A DNA stretch of 64,000 nucleotides from a virus. Made by a program: the position numbers and the translations under genes. Below the pieces are notes generated by a model that was not told the origin of the DNA, did not search any database, and saw only the letters and a program-made list of their open reading frames with translations. Location: positions 1 through 64,000 of IMG/VR virus record IMGVR_UViG_3300027969_000074; one strand, 5' to 3'. How positions within the stretch are numbered: the first letter of the stretch is position 1; every line of letters starts with the position of its first letter. This document shows, piece by piece, positions 47,628 to 56,835 of this stretch.

Positions 47628-49318
47628 ATAATTCCAATATTTTTACGGGCTACCTGTGCTTTAATTGAAATATTTAGTGCGCCTAGTGCAGATTCAGATA
47701 AACCTTCTGCATACTTATTACCTTGAGAATCAGTCCAACCTCCACGTACTACTGGAAACTCGTCTAGTCCAATAATAATATCATTAAAATCATCTAGTCC
47801 AATCAGTTTATCAGTTGCTGGATTTGCAGTTTTATTAAGTTCGTCAAGCTCACTAATCATATTAATACTAACTGAGTCAACTCCGTTAATTGCTTCAACT
47901 ACTGCAATTAAATCACTCTTTGGAACACGATCTTGTCTTTTCAATTTAATAAAGTATTTACCTAGAGCGTCGGCAATATCTGACTTAACAATATCTTGAG
48001 AAACATCATCAAACGCAATAATACTTAAATTAATTACGTATTTTGTAATTTTTGGATCAAGTATTTTTAGGTCAGTTGAAATCATTTTTGTTCCAGATTT
48101 TTCAACGTATTTCATTAACTCATTCTTTTGAAAATCAGTTAACTTAAAATTACTAACCGGTAGATTAAAATAGTCGGTTCCATTTTTAAACATTTGAGTA
48201 ACATCCGGAACCAAAAAAAGATTAATCATTCGTGAATCCAAAATATTACCATTTGCATCTTGGTCTAAAAATACTTTAATGGTTGAAAACATTTGCATTT
48301 TTTGTAATAAGACTTCATAATTATCTAAGTTAACTAGCGCAAAACTTTTTGATGCACGTGGTGCAATTAATCGAGTTAAGGCAGGATCTTCTGGATCTAC
48401 TCCAAAATTTGGAGCACTTATTGTTACAATTGTAAAATAATCGCTCATTATAATCTCTTCTCCAATTGGAGAAAATCCAGTATCAACAAATGAAAATGAT
48501 ACTTGCGAGTTATTCTCAACTTTAACATTACCTGAAGAGCCGTCAGTATTTAAGTATTCAACAACAATAGTTGAACCGGTTGTTGGAATTTTACCAAATG
48601 ATCCATTACCAAAATAGATGTCCAATCCATTTGTTATACCAGTTTTTGCAATAAATCCTTTTGCTCCTCTTGGAATATCTAATAGTGATTCGTATTTGGT
48701 CCATTTCTCTCCGTTAACATACACGTTAACGATAAAATTATCAATATAAAAATTATTCGGCGCTCCCATTTGATAACTTTCAAATGCAATGCCCTTTGCG
48801 GTAAAGGTTTGGGATTCAATTTGACCTTGTCGAACACTAAAAATTGCAGTAGTTTCAGTACCACTTAGCGCAAGTCTTACTTCTTCTTGAGTAAGTTCAA
48901 TTGCATAGGTAAGTCCATTATTTTCACAACGAACTCTAAATAGGTTATTAAGCACAACTTTAGTGGCAGGTGGGGTAATATTGGGTTTTCTAACAATTCG
49001 GATTTGACCGGTTGCACCAATTGCTCTACTTGGGTTATGGCCAGCAAGAGTAGCTAGCGAATAGATTGACGAAACTCGACTTGCTTCATTTATATTTAGT
49101 TCAGTAATTGAGTCTTCAATATAATAAAAAATAAGTTGACTTAAGTTTTCTACAACAATTAATAGCTGGCCAAATGGAGAAGCTGCAGTAAATACAGAAC
49201 GACTCTGTTTAAACTTTGTTTGTAAGAACTGTATAGTTTCGCTAAGAATATCTCTAACTCGTATATTTAAACTAGTAAAGAGCCTTAGACTGGTATTTTG
49301 TTTAGTAAGGTTTGCCAT
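47624..49318 (-). CDS. Baseplate wedge protein (T4 gp6 / baseplate-J-like)
   Basis: This is a 564-residue protein. The N-terminal helical part (VRDILSETIQFLQTKFKQSRSVFTAASPFGQLLIVVENLSQLIFYYIEDSITE-like) is typical of gp6. A central beta region, including GLDIYFGNGSFGKIPTTGSTI, matches the baseplate-J core pattern (F-G-x-G-x-x-G-x-x-P). The C-terminal part (KYVINLSIIAFDD, VPKSDLIAVVEAINGVDSVSI) is the dimerising gp6 C-domain type. gp6 dimers form the ring around the baseplate hub. It is first in the operon and has a motif B box. Confidence 0.82.
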   Translation of the reverse strand: MANLTKQNTSLRLFTSLNIRVRDILSETIQFLQTKFKQSRSVFTAASPFGQLLIVVENLSQLIFYYIEDSITELNINEASRVSSIYSLATLAGHNPSRAIGATGQIRIVRKPNITPPATKVVLNNLFRVRCENNGLTYAIELTQEEVRLALSGTETTAIFSVRQGQIESQTFTAKGIAFESYQMGAPNNFYIDNFIVNVYVNGEKWTKYESLLDIPRGAKGFIAKTGITNGLDIYFGNGSFGKIPTTGSTIVVEYLNTDGSSGNVKVENNSQVSFSFVDTGFSPIGEEIIMSDYFTIVTISAPNFGVDPEDPALTRLIAPRASKSFALVNLDNYEVLLQKMQMFSTIKVFLDQDANGNILDSRMINLFLVPDVTQMFKNGTDYFNLPVSNFKLTDFQKNELMKYVEKSGTKMISTDLKILDPKITKYVINLSIIAFDDVSQDIVKSDIADALGKYFIKLKRQDRVPKSDLIAVVEAINGVDSVSINMISELDELNKTANPATDKLIGLDDFNDIIIGLDEFPVVRGGWTDSQGNKYAEGLSESALGALNISIKAQVARKNIGII

Positions 49319-49338
49319 TTAAGGAGTAGCTTCTTTTA

Positions 49339-49349
49339 GGTTATTTATC
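49339..49349 (-). promoter_or_regulatory. Motif B (late-type) promoter box
   Basis: GATAAATAACC on the minus strand, 20 bases upstream of the gp6-like ATG at 49318. Confidence 0.58.
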
Positions 49350-49397
49350 AGCAGAGTAAAACGTTTATGAAAGAGACCACCTGTATAAATAATTAGG

Positions 49398-49404
49398 TAT
49401 AATA
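49398..49404 (+). promoter_or_regulatory. Motif A-like promoter box of the tmRNA
   Basis: TATAATA, within GGTATAATAACT, lies 11 bases upstream of the first tmRNA base. It implies a few nucleotides of precursor removed by RNase P. Confidence 0.5.
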
Positions 49405-49414
49405 ACTATTATAT

Positions 49415-49778
49415 GGGGATAACCGGTTTTGACAGAAATTATCGGTTACGCTTGCACGCCGAGGATGATGCTAAGACTCGTTAAAATGTATTACAAACAA
49501 TAAGTGGCAACACTACTTTCTGGAGCCTAGTTAACCAAGGCGTTAACACTCCTGTTACTGAAGAGCTTTTAGCTGCATAAGTAACCAAGCGGCAACTGCT
49601 TGACTAACCAAAGTTGCAAAACCAGCATGGCGTAGCGGCCAAGTCGAACCGTTACCGACTTTAGCTTTAAGTCGTTAAAGAATAAGATATTTCGTCCAAT
49701 TAGAAAAATGGACTAAGCGTGTAAATGAAAGTTTAATTAGAGGTTTTTTGGACGGCGGTTCGATTCCGCCTATCTCCA
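49415..49778 (+). ncRNA. ssrA: Transfer-messenger RNA (tmRNA) with a long tag
   Basis: The 5' end GGGGATA pairs with 3' TATCTCC to form the acceptor stem, with discriminator A. The T-arm is GGCGG-TTCGATT-CCGCC, and the ACTAAGCGTGTAAA segment just before it is a conserved tmRNA element. CCA is not encoded (the next bases are CAC). The tag frame most likely begins at GGC 49506, after ACAAACAATAAGT, and runs 24 codons to TAA at 49578-49580: GNTTFWSL-VNQG-VNTPV-TEELLAA. The end LLAA keeps the ClpXP-type degron. tmRNA rescues stalled ribosomes and tags their products for proteolysis. Confidence 0.93.
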
Positions 49779-49784
49779 CACCAC

Positions 49785-49815
49785 AAAAGGTATCCAGCAT
49801 TGGGTACCTTTTTTA
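49785..49815 (+). terminator. Terminator of the tmRNA gene
   Basis: AAAAGGTA and TACCTTTT flank an inner CCA/TGG pairing with one mismatch, followed by more T. It begins 7 bases after the mature 3' end. Confidence 0.78.
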
Positions 49816-49837
49816 TTTTCTAAGAGTTGAGTCTGGG

Positions 49838-49850
49838 CATAAATAAATAA
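49838..49850 (+). promoter_or_regulatory. Motif B (late-type) promoter box
   Basis: GCATAAATAAATA lies 5 bases before the ATG at 49856, a very short spacing like that at 5689-5698. Confidence 0.5.
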
Positions 49851-49855
49851 ACCAG

Positions 49856-50611
49856 ATGAAAACATTAAACACCGACGATATTTTTCTAAGAAATTTAACA
49901 ATTGCCTTGCTCGATTTGTTAAACGGAGAAATGGAGATTACTATTGCACGAAATGATCATAATGAAACTTTTAAGGTTCCGTTTCTTTATAATTATGGAA
50001 CAGATGAAGGCTTCTTAAAGGATTTTTATATTGGACTGCCTGATAATTGTCGCATTCCAGCAGCAGAAGGAACCTATGATATTATTCCAAGAGGAATTGT
50101 AACTCTTTCAAGCTTCCAAGTTAAACCGTCTGATATTACAAATAGGTTTGTTAGGGGTAGTTTTACTGAACCTGAACGAGGAGAAAACGATCAAAATATC
50201 CTAACTGGATATTCAGCTCAGCTATTTTCTTTTCCAATGTCAATTAAATTTGATGTTAAAATTATTTGCGATAACTTAAATAAAGCATTTAAGATTGCTG
50301 AAAATATGTTACATATTTTTTATGCAAACCGTGTAATGTATTTTCAATATCACGGAGTAAGAATTCCTGCGCAATTTCATTTTCCAGATAATCCAACAAC
50401 CGATAAGACTTATAAGTTTACAATGCTTGATAATAATAAACTAAACGTTACTCTATCAGTTGACGTTGAAACATACTTACCGAGTTTTGAGCATACCTCT
50501 AAACGTAAAAGTTCAAATGTTATTGAAAGATTTGAAGTTAATCGTAAAGGTCCAAGTGGTGATAAATTAACTAAAACTGAATGGGTTGATCAAAACAGTC
50601 CAAATACTTAA
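49856..50611 (+). CDS. Probable tail/neck structural protein, 251 aa
   Basis: The protein is unrecognised. It has no leader, signal or membrane segment. Features such as YGTDEGFLKDFYIGLPDNCRIP, IPRGIVTLSSFQVKPSDITN and FPMSIKFDVKIICDNLNKAFKIAENML suggest an alpha/beta virion protein, in the size range of T4 tail-completion or sheath-terminator proteins (gp3, gp15). I cannot show homology. It is first in a plus-strand pair under motif B, right after the tmRNA. Confidence 0.55.
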   Translation: MKTLNTDDIFLRNLTIALLDLLNGEMEITIARNDHNETFKVPFLYNYGTDEGFLKDFYIGLPDNCRIPAAEGTYDIIPRGIVTLSSFQVKPSDITNRFVRGSFTEPERGENDQNILTGYSAQLFSFPMSIKFDVKIICDNLNKAFKIAENMLHIFYANRVMYFQYHGVRIPAQFHFPDNPTTDKTYKFTMLDNNKLNVTLSVDVETYLPSFEHTSKRKSSNVIERFEVNRKGPSGDKLTKTEWVDQNSPNT

Positions 50612-50631
50612 TAAAATAATAAAATAAACAA

Positions 50632-52074
50632 ATGTCAACCTCAAAATCATTTGCATACAATACAGGTTCTCCAATTGCTGGAACAGATCAAGTTGGAGAT
50701 CTAGCAATTAGCGTAGACGACCAAGATTATACAACTTCACCAGGTGGAGTTCAATGGTGGCAAGGTCCAGATCAGGACTTGGGTTACGTTATTGCCTATT
50801 CGCAGCCTAATGATTTACATCCAACACCAGTAGCTGACTATCTCTATTTAGACCCAACTCGTTTAGGTAATAGCGCAGGTTTAAGTAACAGTAATCAAAC
50901 CGTCCAACAACTATTTGGATACGTACAATCAACATTAGGAACTAAATTAATTGGGGCTAATGACCAAGTAATGTTTAGCGTTCTAGTTAGTTTATTAGCG
51001 CCTGCAACTCTCCCAGATAGTCACTATATTGGTATTGGTACTGCAAATATGAATTATAATGGTGTTACCCCAACCCCTTACGGTGCATTCCCAGGTAATG
51101 ATGATCAAAGTATAGGTTATCGTAGTGATGGAACCATTTGGTACAATGGAAACATCGTTAATGGAGTATCATTATCCGCTTGGACAACTGGAGATATAAT
51201 TGATATTGTTATTAATAATAACGTAAATGGGATGTGGGTGAGAGTTAATGGTGGTTATTGGAATAATGACATTAGCTCTGATCCAGAAACTAATGCTAAT
51301 GGTATTGAAATTATTAACAGTCCGTTTTATCCAGTATTATGTCCAGGCTACGAAGGCACAATGACAGTACAAAATAGTGCAGCATATGGAACGCCTAGAA
51401 ATTGTAAACTATTAGGTGATGAAACTGCTGCAGTTGGATTTAAGAGATCAACCTCACTAACTGAAGCCAGTTTTATTGAAGTTGCAAATAGCGTAAGCGG
51501 CCAAGTTTTTATAAGCGGTAATGCTGCAAGTACGTGGTTAACTGATAATGGTTATTGGAATAATTGGTCAAGTTTCGGTAGTTCAGGATTTCAATGGATG
51601 ACAATTAATTCGGTTACATCAACCTCTGCGACAGGCATAGGCCAAAATAATATTACAATTGCAGTTAGTCAAAGCGGTGGTGGTATGGGAATAACGAATG
51701 GTATGTTTGCAGCAACAACTTTTCCTGAACAATATGGTGTACCGCTTAGTGGTAATCAAATTTTAAATCAATTTGCTGGAACTTTTACTGCAGTGTTTAG
51801 TCAACCTGTTCTAAACCCATTGGTTGCATTTGCAAGTGTAGGTCAACCTGGTGTACAGGTACCGGTTCAAGTATCAGCGCCATTTACTCCAATTTTTTCA
51901 CAGGGTATAACCTTTCAAAATGCAGTTAATGGAACTCAATACACTCAATTTATTGGAGAAGAGGGATATACAATTATTCGAATAGACGGTACTGTAAGCA
52001 TTGTAAGTTTTGTCTATACTGCGTCAGAATACTATTGTAATGTTTGTTTTGGATTTGTTGATCAAAATGCATAA
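50632..52074 (+). CDS. Virion surface/adhesin-like protein with SPRY-like domain
   Basis: This 480-residue beta-rich Gly/Asn/Ser protein reads as an exposed virion protein. Residues 100-230 contain YIGIGTANMNYNGVTPTPYG, then SIGYRSDGTIWYNGNIVNG and IIDIVINNNVNGMWVRVNGGYW. This is the strand series of SPRY/concanavalin-like binding domains (I-G-Y-x-x-x-G-x-I-x-x-N-G). The C-terminal third is another beta region, of unknown type. It could bind a host glycan or protein. It follows the 251-residue gene by 20 bases. Confidence 0.62.
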   Translation: MSTSKSFAYNTGSPIAGTDQVGDLAISVDDQDYTTSPGGVQWWQGPDQDLGYVIAYSQPNDLHPTPVADYLYLDPTRLGNSAGLSNSNQTVQQLFGYVQSTLGTKLIGANDQVMFSVLVSLLAPATLPDSHYIGIGTANMNYNGVTPTPYGAFPGNDDQSIGYRSDGTIWYNGNIVNGVSLSAWTTGDIIDIVINNNVNGMWVRVNGGYWNNDISSDPETNANGIEIINSPFYPVLCPGYEGTMTVQNSAAYGTPRNCKLLGDETAAVGFKRSTSLTEASFIEVANSVSGQVFISGNAASTWLTDNGYWNNWSSFGSSGFQWMTINSVTSTSATGIGQNNITIAVSQSGGGMGITNGMFAATTFPEQYGVPLSGNQILNQFAGTFTAVFSQPVLNPLVAFASVGQPGVQVPVQVSAPFTPIFSQGITFQNAVNGTQYTQFIGEEGYTIIRIDGTVSIVSFVYTASEYYCNVCFGFVDQNA

Positions 52075-52084
52075 CCTTGCATAA

Positions 52085-52702
52085 TTAATCAAAGTCTAAT
52101 TCCAAGTCAAAATTATAATATTGGAAAGTGGCAGTGAATGTTGTAAACTGCGGAGTTATTGATGAATATGATAGATTCATTTCACTTAATGACTTTAGCA
52201 TTGGTCTATTAAAAACAATAGATGAAACTGCATAGCCTTCATTATTTAAGAGAGTTAATCTGATTGGATGAAAAAACGGATGATTTGCATTTGCAATTGG
52301 ATTTACGGATAATGCTTGGCCTAATGAATTATTGCCAAGATTGTCTGGATTAACATTTGCCGGTTCTAAATAATTTAAGGCATTATCTAAAAATATAAAA
52401 TAGTTTAGATATGCATCAGTTAACTTAAAGGTTAATTTAAGTTCTCTCGTAAATTGATCAGCTATTGGTTTTGCACTCTGCAATTCTTGAATCTTGCCAA
52501 GTGTTCGGGTCTGAGTTGGCAAAGTTGAAGAAAATCCTGGAAAATTCACAGTTTGTATAGTTGATGCCATAAAATCAGATAATGACTTATATGGCAATAA
52601 TAGACTTCTATAATATTTGTTGTACTTTTGTTGCACAACACCATTAAAGAAGTCCATTGGTAGGTTTATTAAAAATGAATTTTGTCTAGCGTTTAATATC
52701 AT
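52085..52702 (-). CDS. Tail-tube-like protein (T4 gp19/gp54 type)
   Basis: This 205-residue protein has the feel of a T4 tail-tube family member: FPGFSSTLPTQTRTLGKIQEL, followed by FTRELKLTFKLTDAYLNYFIFLDNAL and a late IRLTLLNNEGYAVSSIVFNRP-type strand pair. This strand-helix-strand order with the I-x-L-x-L-x-N-x-x-G segment is common to tube proteins and tube initiators. Length suits gp19 (about 163) with a small extension. Confidence is moderate; a tube initiator (gp54/gp48) is an alternative. It follows the methyltransferase/heptosyltransferase gene by 10 bases. Confidence 0.6.
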   Translation of the reverse strand: MILNARQNSFLINLPMDFFNGVVQQKYNKYYRSLLLPYKSLSDFMASTIQTVNFPGFSSTLPTQTRTLGKIQELQSAKPIADQFTRELKLTFKLTDAYLNYFIFLDNALNYLEPANVNPDNLGNNSLGQALSVNPIANANHPFFHPIRLTLLNNEGYAVSSIVFNRPMLKSLSEMNLSYSSITPQFTTFTATFQYYNFDLELDFD

Positions 52703-52712
52703 ATAGAATTAT

Positions 52713-55487
52713 CTATATTAGAATTGTCTTTAACTTTTCAATTACCTGATCAGCAGTGATTAATTTTGAACATTCAAATTGACGAGGTGTACCTTTTTGA
52801 TCTGGGCACCAATTCCAATCACCAGCATTAAGCCTTAATCGGTTTGCGCAACCTGAACAAGCTCCAGTAGGTGCAGCTAATTTAATAATACCGCCATCTG
52901 GTTCATTATAGGGTTCAGTAAAACCGGAAATTTGAATACTTGGAGTATTTGTTGCCCAAGCTAACCAAGTCAATCCACTGCTGATTCCAATAAAAGCAGC
53001 GCATTCAGTTAATTCAGTAATTACTCGGTCAATTGTACCTGCTTCAAATTTAGAGGCTCCAACCGGATTACGATTTCCCATATAACCATCTTCTTCTCTA
53101 GATAAAATTACAGGTTCATAACAATTTGCAATTAACCAATCTGTAACTTCTTGCCAGCCGGTTGGATTATTCCAGTATTTGGCTTGAGCAGTACTATGAA
53201 TTCCGAGGCCTACTTTTTTCTTAACTACTGGACCAGTTGGGTGATTTATTAGAGGTTTAATCTCTTTATAGTCTAATCCTAAAATATCGGTTGCAGTTCT
53301 TTGCAATGGACCTAATTTAAAATCTCTAGGATTTTTTTCACGGTCAATATTATCTCCATTATGGAACCAACCAAGTCGGTACATTGCATGTAAATTAGTT
53401 ACCATTTGGCCAGGTTCAATGAATTCAATATTCGGATAAGTATCTTTAAATAGTTGATTCCAAAAAGTTGAACAGATCATAATACAATCGTGCTTCTTTC
53501 TAAATTCTTCAACATATGGAAACCATGCTAAGGTATCACCTAGTGCTTTTGACTCTAATGGAATATAGACACGTTTACCTTTTAGGTCAGTATTAAATAT
53601 TATTACAGGATTTCCACTTTGGTCCTTAACTTTAATTTTCCAATCTTTAAAATATTTGATTGAGCTTTTTGCCCAAGTTCCGCCGCTTAATTTTGTTGAA
53701 TAAACTAATTTGTCAGTTTCATTATCAATAAACTCTACCTGATATTTCATTGGGCTTGTAGTTTTCAATTCAACAAATGGACCGTCTACTAAATTATGAT
53801 TTACCGTAGGCAGTGGCTGAACTCCATCAATTGTTACATGATTCATTTTTGCAAAAGTTTGGAAATCCTCGCTTAAGAATTGAGTGAACGCACATTTACC
53901 TAAATAATTAACAGTTACTGTATAGCCTTTACGATATTCGCCTAATTTAATAAGTAGAAAGTCTCCCTTTTTAAGAGTCGTAAATTGTACAGTTCCATTG
54001 TATTTAATTTCAAGTAGGTAATCTTTGGTTGCAGGTTCATCATGAAATCCTGAAACAAGTTGCACATATAAATTATTAAAATCGTCTGCTGCTGTATAAA
54101 TTTGAAATTTAGCGTCATCTCTTAGGATACCGTCTCTATTCCAAACGGCTTGAGTATTTAATTCATTTGAATTTGCAATATAATTAGTTAACCAAATGTC
54201 CTTTGCGTGTTTTTCTAAATAGTGCAGGAATACTCTTTCTAACTGCCAACCGTTTGGGCGACCCATGAAATATTCCTTTTTTGTCTTTACTTCATTTATA
54301 ATATTTAGAGCAACCTCAGTTTTAATTGAGAAAATAAAGGTTGCCATAAATTTAGCTAGGTGAGTATCCTTTGCTGAACCTGAGTGGTATTCATAAATTA
54401 CTGCATCATGCTGGTGAGCTCTTTCCAAAAAAGCTTGGCGATATTGAAAAGTATCAAGCAGATTATCGTATTCCATAAAGTGAATCATCTTCTTTCCTAG
54501 ATACTTACAGAAATTAAATGCATGAGTCATTGATCTCCAAATTGCATAATCATGATGATATTCCATTTGATTATCTACTCTAGTTTTTCCAAATGTGCAC
54601 CATCTTCCGCTACCAACTGCATATTCTCCAAATTCAGAATTTAATAGCAATGGATTTTCTTTATCGTATATGTAATAGTCAACTAATTTCTGAATTTCAG
54701 GTTTGATTGCATAATGTGAAACTAATAAAATCGGAATTCCTGAAAATTCTCTAAGCTTTTTAATACATTCAATTAAGTCTGATTCTTTTTCTGGAGTATT
54801 TGGCCAAGTGTCAACAACAAAAATATCATCCGGATATTCATTCGGTCTGATTATTGAAGGTCTGTTATCCGCTGAATATTTTATATCATTTGCAATTCCA
54901 CCTTTAACCCCAAAGAAGTAAATATCTGAATGTATATTTTGCATGTCTGGATTTTGCCATTCATGATTATAGCTACCATATGAACCGTATTCAAATATTC
55001 CATCTGGAAAAGCGGTTTCAAATCCATTAATTTTTAAAAAATCGTCAGCTTCAAGATTTTTATAATAATCAGCCCATTCGCTTGATTGTTGGATTAATAG
55101 AGGAGCATCCATTTCTCCACGTCTTCTAGTTCCATGTTCAGGACGTTGACCTGATGCACAAGTAAAAATAAACATTCCACCTGGCTTTAACATACGAATT
55201 ATATTTTGAATAGTAGTTTCATAATATAGATCATGTTCAAATACTTCAGTTGAAATAATTACATCAAAATAGTCAGATGGCGCATCATATAGATTGCCTG
55301 GGGCTATTACATCAACATTAGCACCATCGCCAACATCTAATCCAATATAGTTACAATTATCAAATAGAAAACGGTTATTTCCATTAATGTCAAGCGATCC
55401 AATATCTAATACTTTTTTATTTTGGAAGTATTTTGGAAAATTTAATTTGATCTTTTTACAAAAATCTTGCTGTTCTTTATGTGCCAT
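52713..55487 (-). CDS. Multi-domain methyltransferase and strand-loop-strand O-heptosyltransferase
   Basis: This is a 924-residue fusion. Residues 1-190 are a SAM methyltransferase (VLDIGSLDINGNNRFL, then FDVIISTEVFEHD, then MLKPGGMFIFTCA). Residues about 215-470 resemble a glycan-modifying domain (DIFVVDTWPN, HFMEYDNLLD). Residues about 650-924 match the autotransporter strand-loop-strand O-heptosyltransferase family: RVYIPLESKALGDTLAWFPYVEEF, GLGIHSTAQAKYWNNP, and the Cys cluster CSGCANR...WCPDQ...FECS. These enzymes put sugars on Ser of beta-helical proteins. It stands beside tail genes and a Ser/Thr-rich fibre, the likely acceptor. Confidence 0.82.
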   Translation of the reverse strand: MAHKEQQDFCKKIKLNFPKYFQNKKVLDIGSLDINGNNRFLFDNCNYIGLDVGDGANVDVIAPGNLYDAPSDYFDVIISTEVFEHDLYYETTIQNIIRMLKPGGMFIFTCASGQRPEHGTRRRGEMDAPLLIQQSSEWADYYKNLEADDFLKINGFETAFPDGIFEYGSYGSYNHEWQNPDMQNIHSDIYFFGVKGGIANDIKYSADNRPSIIRPNEYPDDIFVVDTWPNTPEKESDLIECIKKLREFSGIPILLVSHYAIKPEIQKLVDYYIYDKENPLLLNSEFGEYAVGSGRWCTFGKTRVDNQMEYHHDYAIWRSMTHAFNFCKYLGKKMIHFMEYDNLLDTFQYRQAFLERAHQHDAVIYEYHSGSAKDTHLAKFMATFIFSIKTEVALNIINEVKTKKEYFMGRPNGWQLERVFLHYLEKHAKDIWLTNYIANSNELNTQAVWNRDGILRDDAKFQIYTAADDFNNLYVQLVSGFHDEPATKDYLLEIKYNGTVQFTTLKKGDFLLIKLGEYRKGYTVTVNYLGKCAFTQFLSEDFQTFAKMNHVTIDGVQPLPTVNHNLVDGPFVELKTTSPMKYQVEFIDNETDKLVYSTKLSGGTWAKSSIKYFKDWKIKVKDQSGNPVIIFNTDLKGKRVYIPLESKALGDTLAWFPYVEEFRKKHDCIMICSTFWNQLFKDTYPNIEFIEPGQMVTNLHAMYRLGWFHNGDNIDREKNPRDFKLGPLQRTATDILGLDYKEIKPLINHPTGPVVKKKVGLGIHSTAQAKYWNNPTGWQEVTDWLIANCYEPVILSREEDGYMGNRNPVGASKFEAGTIDRVITELTECAAFIGISSGLTWLAWATNTPSIQISGFTEPYNEPDGGIIKLAAPTGACSGCANRLRLNAGDWNWCPDQKGTPRQFECSKLITADQVIEKLKTILI

Positions 55488-55490
55488 TTA

Positions 55491-56123
55491 TTATAATTTA
55501 TTTTTTAAAAACTCGTATACACTAATTAAGTTTAAGTAGAGGCCACGTTCATTGTTAAATTTATTGTACTCATAGTATGGATTGTCAAAATCGCAACATT
55601 CTTGAAAACCGTGTTTAATAATACCAACGCCCCAATCTGTATCAATTGTAAAAATTTCAAGATCTGGTCTGGTTGCTCGATACTTATATATTGCTTTCCA
55701 AACGGTTCCATTCCAATTACCTTCAGCTGGAGTAGAGTGATCGTAAAAATCTTCCCGAGCATGATGAATTGTTGGTGGATTACAGTCGTGTAAAACAATA
55801 TAGCCATTTGGACTAAGATGAGCTAGCGAATTTTCAATATCTCGTTCAACTTGGTCAGATTCATGCAGGCCATCAATAAAAATAATATCCCATTTATAAT
55901 TAGGGTCTAAATTTAATTCAGAATCTCTTAATGACCTAAAGAATTGGTCAGATGTCTGTTTATAGTCGATTTGAGCATCAACTTCAAAACATGGATCAAC
56001 TGAATGTTTTGTATTAATATTAATTAAGTTAAAGCAGTCATTAGGTTCTCTAACTCCAATTTCTAAATATTTGGTAAACCCATTTTTTAGAATTAATTCA
56101 TTTATTATATCGTATCTTTGCAT
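55491..56123 (-). CDS. Class I SAM-dependent methyltransferase
   Basis: This 210-residue methyltransferase has motif I in TKYLEIGVREPNDCFNLI (about 16-33) and the acidic post-motif segments KWDIIFIDGLHESDQVERDI (about 83-102) and GYIVLHDCNPPT (about 114-125), as in the Methyltransf_24 group that modifies sugars. The ATG at 56123, 7 bases after the upstream stop, is preferred over an in-frame ATG at 56183 inside the previous gene. It is in the sugar-modification operon. Confidence 0.8.
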   Translation of the reverse strand: MQRYDIINELILKNGFTKYLEIGVREPNDCFNLININTKHSVDPCFEVDAQIDYKQTSDQFFRSLRDSELNLDPNYKWDIIFIDGLHESDQVERDIENSLAHLSPNGYIVLHDCNPPTIHHAREDFYDHSTPAEGNWNGTVWKAIYKYRATRPDLEIFTIDTDWGVGIIKHGFQECCDFDNPYYEYNKFNNERGLYLNLISVYEFLKNKL

Positions 56124-56130
56124 AGTTAAT

Positions 56131-56826
56131 TTATATTTTTCCAGTAACCGTATGAAATATTTGTGGCTTTTTTCGTTTTTCAATTACTATCATACTATCG
56201 TAGTAATGAATCCCGTGGATATTATCTCCCGAATAGGTTTTAGGTATAGCTGATGAATATGATGCATGTAAATAGTCTATGAAATTTTTAGAATATTCAA
56301 TGAAGGTATTTCCTTTATAACTTCCACCATATTCTCCAGGCCAATATGAGGTATGCACATCTTCGCATAAATAGACACCATTGTCATTTAAAAATGGAAA
56401 CATTTCTTCGTAAGTAATTACTTGTTGATTCATAGTATGACCTCCATCATCTATTATAATATCAAATTTTGGACAAGTATCCTTTATGGTTTTCCAAAAA
56501 TTACGGTCTTCTTGAGATCCAATAATTATGTTAATTTGATCATCTTCATACTCTTTACATTTTTCAAGAATATCAATTCCATAAATCTTGCAGTTTTTAC
56601 CAAAATAGTCTTTCCACATTTGTAAAGAGCCGCCATTATCAATTCCAATCTCAAGGATATTTACTGAAGTATCTCTAAATTTACTAAAGTGAGCCTCATA
56701 GATTTCTAAATAGTGAAACCATTTATGAATTTTTCGTTTTTCATTGTTTATAAAGTAACTCTCTAAATAGTTTTTTGGACTAATTGAGTTAAGTATTTCA
56801 GGGTCTCGCTTAAAGTTCGTTATCAT
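56131..56826 (-). CDS. CmcI/rhamnosyl O-methyltransferase-like protein
   Basis: This 231-residue SAM enzyme has motif I NILEIGIDNGGSLQMWKDYF (about 58-77), then IYGIDILEKCKEY, and the acidic metal/substrate loop FDIIIDDGGHTMNQQ (about 124-138), with the late GVYLCEDVHTSYW. This order fits sugar O-methyltransferases related to CmcI and MycE. It lies between another methyltransferase and the large glycosyltransferase, in one operon. Confidence 0.8.
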   Translation of the reverse strand: MITNFKRDPEILNSISPKNYLESYFINNEKRKIHKWFHYLEIYEAHFSKFRDTSVNILEIGIDNGGSLQMWKDYFGKNCKIYGIDILEKCKEYEDDQINIIIGSQEDRNFWKTIKDTCPKFDIIIDDGGHTMNQQVITYEEMFPFLNDNGVYLCEDVHTSYWPGEYGGSYKGNTFIEYSKNFIDYLHASYSSAIPKTYSGDNIHGIHYYDSMIVIEKRKKPQIFHTVTGKI

Positions 56827-56835
56827 ACCGTTTAG

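Noticed and set aside
49779-49855. An encoded CCA tail for the tmRNA in CACACCA
   Set aside because: Base pairing fixes the acceptor stem end at 49777 and the discriminator at 49778. The CCA at 49781 is displaced, so the tail is more probably added after transcription.
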